From positions 2,920,501 to 2,984,500 of the forward strand of contig OY755048.1 in NCBI GenBank assembly GCA_963576565.1: a stretch of 64,000 nucleotides of DNA. Reading direction: 5' to 3'. Under the pieces are notes generated by a model that saw only the letters and a program-made list of their open reading frames with translations, was not told where the DNA came from and did not search any database. Positions 1 to 10,414 of the stretch are shown here, piece by piece; positions within the stretch are counted from its first letter, which is position 1; every line of letters begins with the position of its first letter. Position numbers and translations under genes: made by a program. The DNA is from Aspidapion aeneum (taxonomy: Eukaryota > Arthropoda > Insecta > Coleoptera > Brentidae).

Positions 1-258
1 TTTTTTATATTTATGTTATCGGTCCATGTTAAATTTAGAGGCAAATATCTCAAAAACGAATCGATAGATTTTTGAAATTTTTAGACGGTTGTAAAGAGAT
101 TCAAGAGACAAAAAAAAAGGAAACACTCGACCCACTTTCCCCTTTTCAAAAGATGGCGGTAAAGTTTACCCCCCGAAAGGGGTGCGGGCTACAAAAGTTT
201 CATTTTCTTTTTCAAAAACGTACAAAAAATGCCGAAAAAAGCCTCTGTACTTAAAAAA
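1..258. repeat. Partial arm of the 16.3-20.4 kb foldback family
   Basis: This stretch matches, in the same order, sequence near 16610-16690 (tgttaaattt, atcgatagatttttgaaat) and near 20180-20350 (aaagtttacccc, aacgtac, aaaagcctctgt). It is therefore part of another copy of that foldback element, cut by the window start. No gene is visible in it; it lies in a Transportin intron or upstream of the visible exons. Confidence 0.6.
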
Positions 259-260
259 AT

Positions 261-811
261 ACTCTGCCAATATATGGGCCCCTAAGCTCACACTAGGTAC
301 TATAGTTATAGTGTACGTGTGAGCTAATATAACTAAAAACTGAAATATATTTTATTCAACTCCACACTTTTGTTTGATACCACACAAGCCATGTTTTGAC
401 ATAAACTCAAATTTTTTAAATCCACCCCCACCCTTAAAAAAACAAAAACTAAAATGTATTTTGTTGAACTCCGGACTTAATTACCTTTCGTTTGATATCA
501 CACACGCCATATTTTCATTTAAACTCTAATTTTTTAAATATACCCCCACCCTTTTTTAAAATAAATTAAAATGTATTTTGTTTAACTCCAGACTCAATTA
601 CCTTTCGTTTGATATCACACACGCCATATTTTCACATAAACTCTTAATTTTTTAAATCTATCCCCACCCTTTTATTTGGTTTGTGTTTGGTGGATTTTGT
701 TCATTTTTAAATGGGACCATCTCGACCCAAGACCCAGCCTAGATACCAAATTTCATTGAAATCGGCCAAGCGGTTTTTGAGTTATGCGCGTTGGTCGTTA
801 CAGACAGACAT

Positions 812-850
<39 letters not shown>

Positions 851-975
851 TACAGACAGACAGACAGACGGCGCGACAAAAAAGTTTCAAAATCATCTGA
901 GCAACTTTTTTTTTCTCGAAAAAATTAGGATCACCATAGCTCACACTACTATAGTATAGTATATGTGTGAGCTAA
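261..975 (+). mobile_element. Helentron/Helitron-like non-autonomous element, copy H1
   Basis: It opens with tctgccaatatatggg and a palindromic hairpin (agctcacac...gtgtgagct, 284-325). It closes with a second, similar hairpin (934-973) followed by CTAA. In between are two to three roughly 90-bp direct repeats (tttcgtttgatatcacacac), a conserved core (gcgcgttggtcgtta) and an ACAG microsatellite. Four more copies lie at 6297, 13978, 58880 and 60873. Terminal hairpins, a CTRR-type end and an internal microsatellite fit non-autonomous Helentrons (DINE/HINE type); the class is inference, the family is directly seen. There is no coding capacity. Confidence 0.75.
800..869. repeat. (ACAG)n microsatellite inside H1
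   Basis: A run of cagacaga units with two tacaga interruptions. The same array is shorter in the sister copies at 6740, 14268, 59020 and 61010, so length varies between copies of one element. Confidence 0.95.
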
Positions 976-1504
976 AAACCTGTATAACCTATTAAACCGA
1001 GCTAGTTTTTCTGTGATATAACTTTTATTTTCGCTGGTACAGTTAAGCCCGAATATTTAAAAAACTTTAAAAAAATGCTTTTTGCAATTTCCGGAGGTTT
1101 AAAATGTGAATTTTTTTGGCTTATAGTGTTTGATAAAGGTACAGAATGCTTTTGAAACTAATTTTCGAGTAGATGCTACTTTTTGCCACTTCTAAGATTA
1201 TTAATTTTGCTTGTTTTTTTAAACCCAGTCAAATAAATAAAATAAAAATGTTGAATTTTTTATGAAATCAAGATTGAATGGATTTCTACAAAAATTTAAA
1301 CAGTGTTGATAAAATAAAAGAACTTTTTTTTTGGTTGGCAGTGTATCCTTAAGTTAATCATTTTTGAAAACCACCTTATGTGTTTTTGATTTGCGTTTTT
1401 AGCTGTTAGTGTTATTTTTGTGTCCATCTCGTATAAGTAGTATAATATGATAATTATTAAATTATAAGTGTTTTTAAAATTCCATGATAGTTGACTGGTT
1501 GATA
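976..1504. other. Non-coding AT-rich intronic sequence
   Basis: I see no ORF, repeat boundary or RNA signal here. It lies 5' of the first visible Transportin exon. Confidence 0.6.
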
Positions 1505-1559
1505 TCCCGTGGGATAGTTGTTAAAGATTTTTTTTAATTCTTCTAGATCGATTGGTAAT

Positions 1560-2500
1560 TGATTATACAATTTAAATTTCAAGGTCACTGGGTGTTTGCC
1601 TCCAATTTTAGTAGGAGGGCCAGTGTGACGTCATACACAAAATGGCGGCTTTTTTCATGGTTTTTCACAAACTTTGGCTTATAACTTTTTCTAAATTAGT
1701 TTGACAGAGGCACTATCAAAACACTTTTTTTGCAATAGAACATCAAGTGAGATCGTAATGAAATGAGTTTCAAATCTTAAAAACTAACAAAGATATTAAT
1801 GATTTAAAAATTACAAAAAAGTTTTTTCCCAAAAAAAAATTTTGGAAGAAAGTTTTAGACTACCCCAAATCGATTGGTTATGGATCACTCAATTTTAAGT
1901 CGCCTGGTGTTTGCCTCAAATTTGAGTAATAGCGCCTGTGTGACGTCATATATCCAAGATTGCGATTTTTTCCATGTTTTTTCAGAAACTTTTGCTTTTA
2001 ACTTTTGCCATATCAATTCTACAGAAAAATTGTGTAGGTTGTGATTGATCAGTCAATGTTAAGTCGCCGGGTGTTTGCCTCAATTTTGAGTAGGTGGGCC
2101 TATATTACCAAAATGGCGGCTCTTTCCATTTTTTTTTCAAACTTTGGCTTATAACCTTGGATAAATTAGTTTGACGGAAAAACTGTTAATAAGGTTTTTG
2201 TTTGCAAGCGAACAGCAATGAATATAGTAAAGAAGTTAACTTACAAACTAACAAAGATATAAAATAAACAATATATTTTTTTGTTCTTGAGATATAAACT
2301 TTTTAAACGACAGTTAAATTGTTGTTCTATTGCGAACAAATCATAACTTATACAATTTTTCTCTAAAGTTGATGTGGCAAAAGTAAAAAGCAAGTTTATG
2401 AAAAAACATGGACAAAAACGCAATCTTGGATTTATGACGTCACACAGGCGCTCTTGCTCAAATTTGAGACATACAAAATTGATTTGAGATAAGGGGCTTT
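1560..2500. repeat. Internal direct and inverted modules (tgacgtcat repeats)
   Basis: Roughly 150-200 bp modules starting ggtgtttgcctc and running through tgacgtcat and aaaatggcgg recur at about 1580, 1905 and 2065. The module at 1905-2040 is present inverted at 2335-2490 (tttgagcaagagcgcctgtg when read on the minus strand), giving a foldback arm pair. Confidence 0.8.
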
Positions 2501-2694
2501 ATCATTTATAAATGCGACATTAAATGACGATGTCACGTGATATTTAGAAGCCCACTACCCCGCATTGGTAGCTCTTGAAATAATTGTCTGGTATCAAAAA
2601 TATTTTTAATTTACATAACATTTTGATAATAATGCAAAGACCTAAAACTATAAACAAGTGAAATTAAAGAAAGAAAAATAAGAAAAAAGTTTTC

Positions 2695-2766
2695 TGCTTC
2701 GGCCGGGGATCGAACCCGGGTCTCTTGCTATCTAGGCAAACATTCTTACCACTGAACCACCGAAGC
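2695..2766 (-). tRNA. tRNA-like gene, copy 1: Gly-like body, AGA anticodon position
   Basis: Read on the minus strand, the 72-nt unit folds as a full cloverleaf: 7-bp acceptor (GCTTCGG/CCGAAGC), 4-bp D stem (GTTC/GAAT), 5-bp anticodon stem (TTTGC/GCAAG) with loop CTAGATA, 4-nt variable loop, 5-bp T stem (CCGGG/CCCGG) with loop TTCGATC, and discriminator A. A box (TGGTTCAGTGG) and B box (GGTTCGATCCC) are intact. A Pol III T6 terminator follows after 6 nt (2683-2688). The body resembles eukaryotic tRNA-Gly, but the anticodon position reads AGA (serine), and a serine tRNA should have a long variable arm. T at position 37 is also unusual. It may be a transcribed tRNA-derived repeat rather than a decoding tRNA. 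Confidence 0.75.
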
Positions 2767-3090
2767 CATACATAAATTTTTTCGGAAAACTTCCATATAT
2801 GCAGGCTGCGGTGTCTCAATACAAGAACGAGAAACTCTCAGGGTATTAACTCGACCAAGTCATCCAACTAATCTCTTTTTAATTCTTCTTTCCCACCGTC
2901 AAAGGTATGATAACTCAAATTAGACGTAAAGAATCAACGTCTGAAAGCATGAGATCACCTTTTCGTGTGTTAAAATCTCTGATCTCAAAATGGGCGATTG
3001 CCAATATAATTATCAAATACCAAATTGCAAATAATGCAAGGACCTAAAACTATAAACAACAAGTGAAAGAAAAATAAGAAAAAAGTTTTC

Positions 3091-3162
3091 TGCTTCAGCC
3101 GGGGATCGAACCCGGGTCTCTTGCTATCTAGGCAAACATTCTTACCACTGAACCACCGAAGC
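3091..3162 (-). tRNA. tRNA-like gene, copy 2
   Basis: Same fold and anticodon loop as copy 1. One change in the 3' acceptor strand turns a G-C pair into a G-T wobble. The T6 terminator is at 3079-3084. Confidence 0.75.
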
Positions 3163-3495
3163 CATACATACATTTTTTCGGAAAACTTCCATATATGCAG
3201 GCTGCGGTGTCTCAATACAAAAACGAGAAACTCTCAGGGTATTAACTCGACCAAGTCATCCAACTAATCTCTTTTTAATTCTTCTTTCCCACCGTCAAAG
3301 GTATGATAACTCAAATTAGACGTAAAGAATCAACGTCTGAAAGCATGAGATCACCTTTTCGTGTGTTAAAATCTCTGATCTCAAAATGGGCGATTGCCAA
3401 TATAATTATCAAATACCAAATTGCAAATAATGCAAGGACCTAAAACTATAAACAACAAGTGAAATTAAAGAAAGAAAAATAAGAAAAAAGTTTTC

Positions 3496-3567
3496 TGCTT
3501 CGGCCGGGGATCGAACCCGGGTCTCTTGCTATCTAGGCAAACATTCTTACCACTGAACCACCGAAGC
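3496..3567 (-). tRNA. tRNA-like gene, copy 3
   Basis: Identical over the cloverleaf to copy 1, with A and B boxes intact and a T6 terminator at 3484-3489. Confidence 0.75.
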
Positions 3568-3900
3568 CATACATACATTTTTTCGGAAAACTTCCATATA
3601 TGCAGGCTGCGGTGTCTCAATACAAGAACGAGAAACTCTCAGGGTATTAACTCGACCAAGTCATCCAACTAATCTCTTTTTAATTCTTCTTTCCCACCGT
3701 CAAAGGTATGATAACTCAAATTAGACGTAAAGAATCAACGTCTGAAAGCATGAGATCACCTTTTCGTGTGTTAAAATCTCTGATCGCAAAATGGGCGATT
3801 GCCAATATAATTATCAAATACCAAATTGCAAATAATGCAAGGACCTAAAACTATAAACAACAAGTGAAATTAAAGAAAGAAAAATAAGAAAAAAGTTTTC

Positions 3901-3972
3901 TGCTTCGGCCGGGGATCGAACCCGGGTCTCTTGCTATCTAGGCAAACATTCTTACCACTGAACCACCGAAGC
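3901..3972 (-). tRNA. tRNA-like gene, copy 4
   Basis: Identical over the cloverleaf to copy 1. The T6 terminator is at 3889-3894. The 5' flank differs slightly (cacataaattttt). Confidence 0.75.
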
Positions 3973-4231
3973 CACACATAAATTTTTCGGAAAACTTCCA
4001 TATATGCAGGCTGCGGTGTCTCAATACAAGAACGAGAAACTCTCAGGGTATTAACTCGACCAAGTCATCCAACTAATCTCTTTTTAATTATTCTTTCCCA
4101 CCGTCAAAGGTATGATAACTCAAATTAGACGTAAAGAATCAACGTCTGAAAGCATGAGATCACCTTTTCGTGTGTTAAAATCTCTGATCGCAAAATGACT
4201 TAAAAAAATCTTCCACAACTATCCCACGGGA

Positions 4232-5241
4232 CACGACTATAACTTTGCTAACTATGAGGTTAAAAAGGTTAATTGGTTTGGAAATAATAATTATTTAAAA
4301 AAAATGTTTCTATTGGTATTGATACTGATACTTATTGCACAAAGTTTTTTTGTTAAATACCAATTAATATACATGTTAAATCTGTTTGATTCATAGCTTG
4401 CTGTAGGAGATGGATACGGTTAATGTTATGCTTAAGACAACATAGACTTGTTTAATGTTTAGATATTAATATACTAAAAATTATGTATTTAGACCACTGA
4501 TTTTTAAAGAAAAATAAAACGCAAGGGCTAAATGGATGGATCCACTGCAAAAACGACCATAATAATTTTGGACTAATTGGTAAACTTTTAAAATTTATTT
4601 TTTTTGTTCTATTTTTGTGATTGTCGTTCTTTTATGATTTTTATTAATTTCTAAAAAATTAATTTAGTTTGATTTTCATAAAAGTTCTTTTTTTATCAAG
4701 CACTGATTTGATTTATTTAATTTTTTAATAACTTATGTCAAAATTTGAGATTTTTCTTACCGTTTGGCACATTTAGTATTATTTCTTTATTTTTCATGGG
4801 TTTTCATAACAATTTATAATTAGTTTACAGTTTTCAAGGGTGCATATTTTATATTCTTGCATTATCATCATTTTTTGACATTTTTGTGTCAACTTTTTCG
4901 CAAAAACTAAAAAAAGAAAATCAAGTACTTAGTACAAGTCTCCTAAATTGTATTCCTTATTTATAACCAAATAGCCGAAATGGAGAAACTGCATAATGTT
5001 GCAATTTTTATATGCTTTTTTTGTTGGTGTGAAGAAGTTGATAAAATTTGACAGGGAAATGTCACAAAATGAAAGTTTTTTTTTGGAATTCCTTATAACT
5101 GTGTTAAAATTTTACCATTAAGTTATACTTATTTATTATTATTATTATTAAAACTTGTTTCTTATTGTACGTGTTGGTATGGTTTCCTATTTGTTAATTG
5201 AGTTGTTTTTCTTTTGTTTTTTTGGTTTTGTTCCGGTATAG
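4232..5241. other. AT-rich intronic sequence before Transportin exon
   Basis: No repeat boundary, RNA gene or coding signal was seen. It ends in the splice acceptor ttccggtatag just before 5242. Confidence 0.6.
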
Positions 5242-5317
5242 CCATAACAATTGGTCGACTAGGTTATGTCTGCCCCCACGATGTCGCCCCAATGTTACAA
5301 CAGTTTGTTCGTCAGTG
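5242..5317 (+). CDS. TNPO1: Transportin (karyopherin beta-2), antepenultimate coding exon
   Basis: Transportin is the importin-beta family receptor that carries PY-NLS cargo such as hnRNPs into the nucleus and is released by RanGTP. This 76-nt exon (phase 1 start, phase 2 end) encodes a C-terminal HEAT-repeat segment containing [11 protein letters not shown] and [11 protein letters not shown], closely matching the vertebrate TNPO1 segment preceding the [14 protein letters not shown] block. The acceptor is ccggtatag; the donor is TG|gtctgt, a weak match to consensus. The split tryptophan codon TG|G joins exactly to the exon at 12459. The preceding exon was not found in the first 5.2 kb, so it lies outside the window. 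The 7141-bp downstream intron is filled almost wholly by a 4.9 kb hAT-like element and other repeats. Confidence 0.93.
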
Positions 5318-5680
5318 GTCTGTAACTTTTTTTTATTTACTTTTTCTAACTTACTAACGTTTATTGCACGGTTAGTCAAACTTGCAGTTTAAGAAAAAAT
5401 GTGGATACATGTTTTTAGTTTTTTTATTTTAAACATAATATCAAATACCTTAGAGCATAAATATAGGGAATACCCATACATTCTTACGCGTCATGTTTGA
5501 AGCCAGGACCCCTTTAATTCTTAATGTTCCTTTTTCAGGTAGACAGGATTTCGGTAACTGCGCATGCGTCAGTTTTGGTGGTGGTGTTGGAACAAACTCC
5601 GTTACGTCACTACATTATTTGACAATTGTCAAAAATTTAGGGTTATGTCTATTATTTTTTTTTCTAAAAACTAGTTGATC

Positions 5681-6165
5681 AGTGGCCTTGATTGGTTCAG
5701 TGGGCGGGCGCTCGCTTTACAATCAGAGGGTGTGTGGTTCGATTTCCAGGCCTGCCACTACAAACCCGAACCTACTATCCGTTTGTGAATACAGATTTAC
5801 CGGAAGTAGGGGTACAGCCTGTCTTGGGCGAAGTTTGGACATCAACGAAGTAGGCAAAGTTGATGATTAATACAAGGCCGCGGTTCGGAAGTCACGTTAA
5901 GCCTGTGGTCCTGTGTTAAGAGCGTAGATGGCGCTAGCACGATAAAGCCCCTTTGCCATACAATGGGTATCAGCCAAAATTAAATCCTCCTTGAGAAAAG
6001 AAATTGCCTACCGGGGGGTGCTTAGTAGGCCGGCCTGCTGGGTCTTCATGTGGTATGAATGAATTGTGATTTTCCCCGACAGATATTTGAAAAATAGTAT
6101 GCTTGTGGCCGGATAGCCTTAGTAGTAGAGGCCAATGAAATGAAATGAACGAAACGAAAGGAACG
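5681..6165 (+). mobile_element. tRNA-derived SINE with 12-bp TSD
   Basis: The head is tRNA-like, with A-box-like tggttcagtgggcgg and B-box-like gtggttcgatttcc. A roughly 300-bp tRNA-unrelated body follows, ending in an aatgaaatgaaacgaaa-type tail. The 12 bp aactagttgatc flank it directly at 5669-5680 and 6166-6177, a perfect target-site duplication that fixes both ends. It is inserted in element Y1. Its mobilising LINE is unknown. Confidence 0.9.
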
Positions 6166-6296
6166 AACTAGTTGATCGGGTGAACATGTATCAAATTGCG
6201 GATTAAAGAATACCGCACCCGTTTGCAAAAGTTATATGGGAATTTTTTGACTCGGTAGAATTTTGGTATTTTATAGTAGGATATGTGAGTATATAT

Positions 6297-6891
6297 TCTG
6301 CCAAAATATGGGCCACTAAGCTCACACTAGGTATCTACTATAGTTATAGCGTACGTGTGAGCTGATATAACTAAAAACTAAAATAAATTTTATTCAACTC
6401 CAGACTAAATTACCTTTCGTTTAATACCACACACGCCATATTTTTACGTAAACTGTAATTTTTGAAATCTACCCCCACCCTTTAAAAAAAAACTAAAATA
6501 TATTTTGTTTAACTCCAAACAAACTCAATTACATTTCGTTTTATATCACACACGCCTTATTTTTCCATAAACTCTAATTTTTGAAATCTACCCCCACCCG
6601 TTTATTTGGCTTGTGTTCGGTGGATTTTGTTCATTTTTTAATGGGACCATCTCGACCCAAGACCCAGCTTAGGTACCGAACCAAATTTCATTGAAATCGG
6701 GCAAGCGGTTTTTGAGTTATGCGCGTTGGTCGTTAAAGACAGACAGACGGCGCAACAAAAAAGTTTCAAAATCATCTGAAACGCAAAGATATATAAAAAT
6801 TTTTGAAATCGGAGCCACTTTTTTTTCTCGAAAAAATTAGGATCACCATAGCTCACACTACTATAGATAGTATAGTATATGTGTGAGCTAA
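6297..6891 (+). mobile_element. Helentron-like element, copy H2
   Basis: It has both terminal hairpins (6329-6362 and 6850-6889), the direct-repeat block, the gcgcgttggtcgtta core and a reduced two-unit ACAG tract. It ends in CTAA and sits in the left arm of the foldback element at 6205-8945. Confidence 0.75.
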
Positions 6892-7605
6892 AAATGTAAG
6901 TAAAGTTTAGTTTTTCTATGTAAAGTTTTTGAGATACAAACGGTCAAACTTCGTTAAATGGTCTTACATCTTGACACAAAAAAATTAAGTTTGCAAACAA
7001 ATTACTTGAGTAAAGGCCGAAAGACAAAGTCACTCATAATGTCAAAAAAACAATTTTTTGATATCTGCTCTATTATTGAATTTTAAAACTAGCACATTGT
7101 ATTTTGGCACGAATTATTAGCTTTATACGATATTAGAAGAAAAAAAATATTTTTGTTTTTGATACAAATTTTTTTATTTCAGATTTTTTTTCTTACTAAA
7201 TAATAATAATATAAATAATTTTAAGCTATTTTTCGTATGGCAAAAATTAATTTATTAAATATTTTGTAATAAAACACAGCATAAAGAATTTTTTAAATAT
7301 GTAAAAAATATATTGGTTGGTTGGTTGGTCAAAGGATGTTTTCAAAAAAAAATTGCTCCTAAATCATTTTGAAGGTATTTTTGAAAAACGGCTCGTTGAA
7401 TTTTAAGTAAACGTCACCTGCTTATTTTTGTAACTTAGTATCATACTAGGAAAAAATTTTAAAAAAATCTTTGGCTAGTTTTGAAGATATGAATTTTTTA
7501 GCGCTAACTATTCTTATATTTACCGGCAACAAAAAAGCTATTTCACCTCCAATTTTTTTTACATATACTGAAACTATAAACAAATAAGAGCTAAAACAGA
7601 AGATA

Positions 7606-7609
<4 letters not shown>

Positions 7610-7648
<39 letters not shown>
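7610..7648. repeat. (TA)n microsatellite
   Basis: A pure TA run of about 39 bp in the foldback loop. Confidence 0.95.
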
Positions 7649-7649
<1 letters not shown>

Positions 7650-8025
7650 TGGGTGCCTCAAGGAAAAAGGTTGATTTATTGTACTAGTTGAATACTAATA
7701 ATGGTAGCAAGTAACTTTTCTTTTCAACTATAAATTTGAAACAATAAAATTAGAAAATTAGTCTAACTAAACAAATAGTAACTTATGATATTATTATCTT
7801 ATACATATCCTAAAATAATAATAACTTATTTTCGGTTCTTTTTTAAACATGAAGGCCAAATTAAATGTGATATTGCGAGGATATAATCAAAAGACCAATA
7901 GAAAAAACAATAGCCCAATAGCCTCTCCATTAAGATCAAAGTTGCCGCTCTGAACTTTTGATAGATTTTAACAAAAAGTTTAGTTTTACACAAAGTTATA
8001 GACAAAAATATTTTAAAAAAAACTA

Positions 8026-8210
8026 CAGTGAAGTTCGCACATAGCGAACCCGTTTATAATGAACACTCGCTTATAGCAAACTCCGTTCAAAATACACAAA
8101 TTTTTTTTTACTTAGGTATAGAATAGTCTATATGTCTTCTTATAGTAAACCTCGGATATAGCGAACCAGTTTCCGTGCATCTTCGAGTTCACTATATCTG
8201 GACATTACTG
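8026..8210. mobile_element. pogo/Tc1-type MITE, 185 bp
   Basis: The inverted ends begin CAGTRAWGT (cagtgaagttcgcacatag on the left; cagtaatgtccagatatag inverted on the right). They are flanked by TA on both sides (8024-8025 and 8211-8212). Short pogo-like MITEs with internal tatagcgaac motifs look like this. Confidence 0.85.
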
Positions 8211-9284
8211 TAGTTTAATATAACTGACTCTCCCTTTCACTGGAAGTCTACCAAGTTCATCAAGCTCTCTCGTATACTTAAGACAGTTTTCAATTGGAGC
8301 TAACCTATTGATGAGAAATTGACATGCACAATCCTCAACCTGGACTAATAAGATGCCGCATAGTAAATCACCGCATCCTGGAACACTATTGTACCACTTG
8401 CAAAAGGGGGTATGCATATTAAAATAATAAAGTTATTTAGTTAAATTTAGGTTCAATTTAATGGTTTCGAGATATATTTAAAACAAAAAGTTACATACTA
8501 TTGACTCTCTTTCTAGGTATATTTTAAAAAAAATAATGTTTATAAGTGCTGCATTAGTACTAATAAAACTAAGCTTTTTTCTTAAGGCTCTTATTTGTTT
8601 ATAGTTTCGGTATGTGAAGCAGAAATTGGAGATTAAATACCTTTTTTATGTCGATGTCCGGTAAATATAAGAATAGTTAGGGCTAAAAAAATTAATATAT
8701 TCAAAATTAGACATAGGAAAAATATTTGTTTTTCCTAGTGTGACACTGAGTTACAAAATTAAGCAGGTAAAATTTAATTCAAATTCACCGAGCCGTTTTC
8801 TAAAAATAACTTAAAAATTTATTATTACAAATTTTAACCGTTTATATCTCAAAACCTGTACATCGAAAAACTTAACTTTTCTTACATTTTTTTTCTCACA
8901 TATCCTACTAAAATTATAGCCAAACGGGTGCGGTGTTTTTCTAATATGAATTGTGCAGATTTATTGTGGGCACCATGAAGAGTGTTTAATGGCATCTAGA
9001 AACCACTTTTAACTTTATTAACAAATTATAACGTACTTACCTATGGAATGGCACTCCCTTACTTCTTCCAGACATTATTTCAACCACTTACCACCTGTAT
9101 TTACTAAAGGGTCTACAGTGCTAAGTGCTACAATCCTGTAGACCTAGGAGTCTAGATTTTGGTTGAAGGTTAAACTTATTTTTCCCGTAATGGCAATAGT
9201 TTTTAATATTTTTATAAATCGTTAAATACCTTGCGATATAGGTCATCTGTTTTCGTTGTAACAAAGACATAAAAAAATATAATA

Positions 9285-9627
9285 CAGTACAGTCCCGATT
9301 ATCCGAAATAATGTGAATCAAAGTGATTTCGGATAATCGAAATTTCGGTTATTCCGATTTTTTTTTTGGTAAATAGGAGTTTAGGATGCGTATATCATTA
9401 CATCGACTTAAAAACATTTGTAACACTCTGTCGGCTAACAAAAACAATTCGCATTTTAGACCGTCGTATTGCCGTGAAACCCCGAGGGGAACCACAGTAT
9501 AGGTGAATCCCAGACGCGTTTCGTATATTGTGAATTTTTTCGGTTGGTCGGAATTTTTGTTTTTAAAGTTTGTTTCGGATAAACCGGATTTCGGAAAATC
9601 GCGATTTGGATAATCGAGATTGTACTG
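9285..9627. mobile_element. pogo/Tigger-type MITE, 343 bp
   Basis: The inverted ends are cagtacagtcccgattatcc (left) and cagtacaatctcgattatcc (right, read inverted), with TA duplications at 9283-9284 and 9628-9629. Internal ttcggataatcg repeats are typical of pogo/Tigger-derived elements. Confidence 0.88.
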
Positions 9628-10414
9628 TATTTTGATTTAAAAGTGTCAGCTGTCCGCTATATTTTACATGCTAATTCTTGAGATAAGTTAGCGATGATAA
9701 ACCGATTTTCAATTCTTTTGGTAGATATGTTACTGAAAGCAGATTCTAATATATCTTGCGCTTATTCAATATTTAAATATTGATACGTATTTAATACGGT
9801 AATGCATCTACATATAGTTTTAAGTTATTTATGTATTATTTAGCTTTGAAAATTTTTGTTTATAGGTTTTTTATCGATCATGGATTATTTCTGTACTTTT
9901 TCGAACTTTAAACCACCCCCCAGGGGTGGTACTACAATGTGAGACTATTTTTATCGAGAATTCTGTGACTACACGGACTAGAATTCCAACAAATGACATC
10001 TCATTACAAAATTTTATGTGGTTTTTCTTTATTTCTAAAGTTAATTTGAATTTATATGAGATGAAACTCACTGAGAAATGCTTACTATCGTATTGTACAT
10101 TAGGGTGAACCAAATCTCTGCACTTATTTGACCTGTGAGTATTATTATAACGTTATTTTTTTACAGAAAAAAAAAACAATTTTACACGACAAACGCAAAA
10201 TGTAATTAAACAACAAATATGGCGTCCACCACAGAGCAGCTTCAACGTGCCAAAATACACGCATGCCCAGTTGAAAATGTGCTTCTGCGAATTTAAATTT
10301 GCCATTATTTCCAAAGCACCAGTATTTATGCCCTAAGGTGTTTGCATAATATCTACAGTTGATATTGATACTTAAATAACAAGTTTGGCTATCTGTGCAT
10401 GCCTATGAACCACA

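Larger units (their letters stand above)
2629..4197. repeat. Tandem array of ~396-405 bp units, four copies
   Basis: The unit runs from aataatgcaaggacc through the tRNA-like gene to gatctcaaaatgggcg. tRNA-like starts are spaced 396, 405 and 405 bp. Units differ by only scattered substitutions and small gaps (for example cttcggcc/cttcagcc and tctcaaaatg/tcgcaaaatg), so the amplification is young. A single diverged unit sits inverted at 14375-14790. Confidence 0.95.
1505..4231. mobile_element. 2.7 kb inverted-repeat element carrying a tRNA-like gene array
   Basis: The ends are inverted copies of tcccgtgggatagttgt (1505-1521 and 4215-4231), followed on each side by an AGATTTTTTT tract. The left third (1560-2500) is a set of direct and inverted modules containing tgacgtcat. 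The right part is a tandem array of four tRNA-like genes. No transposase ORF is visible. I could not identify a convincing target-site duplication, so the element is called on TIRs and internal structure only. It lies in a Transportin intron. Confidence 0.6.
6205..8945. mobile_element. Foldback element inside Y1
   Basis: The arms start ccgcacccgtttg (6211) and run inward through gtaggatatgtgag. They are matched inverted at 8890-8938. After copy H2, the arm continues as aatgtaagtaaagttta (from 6893), matched inverted at 8860-8888 and again at 7446-7600 versus 8570-8780. H2 is thus inserted in the left arm. The loop holds a TA microsatellite and a pogo-type MITE. No ORF is recognisable. Confidence 0.75.
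5442..10344. mobile_element. hAT-like TIR element Y1 (4.9 kb) with perfect 8-bp TSD
   Basis: The left end caaataccttagagcataaa and the right end, tttatgccctaaggtgtttg, are inverted copies. They are flanked by the same 8 bp, cataatat, at 5434-5441 and 10345-10352. Related copies lie at 25915-26537, 37713-38013 and (partial) 30468-31690. An 8-bp TSD is characteristic of hAT. No transposase ORF remains. Much of the length is later insertions: a SINE, a foldback element, a Helentron-like copy and two pogo-type MITEs. It starts 124 bp after a Transportin exon. Confidence 0.85.

Noticed and set aside
711..959. 82-codon ORF over the ACAG array
   Set aside because: It lies in a Helentron-like non-coding repeat; Thr-Asp-Arg-Gln repeats are read from the microsatellite.
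2695..3972. Calling the array a functional tRNA-Ser(AGA) cluster
   Set aside because: Serine tRNAs need a long variable arm, and the body is Gly-like; decoding function is not supported.
2629..4197. CRISPR-like array
   Set aside because: The repeat unit is about 400 bp with a tRNA-like core in a eukaryotic intron; there are no short regular repeats with unique spacers.
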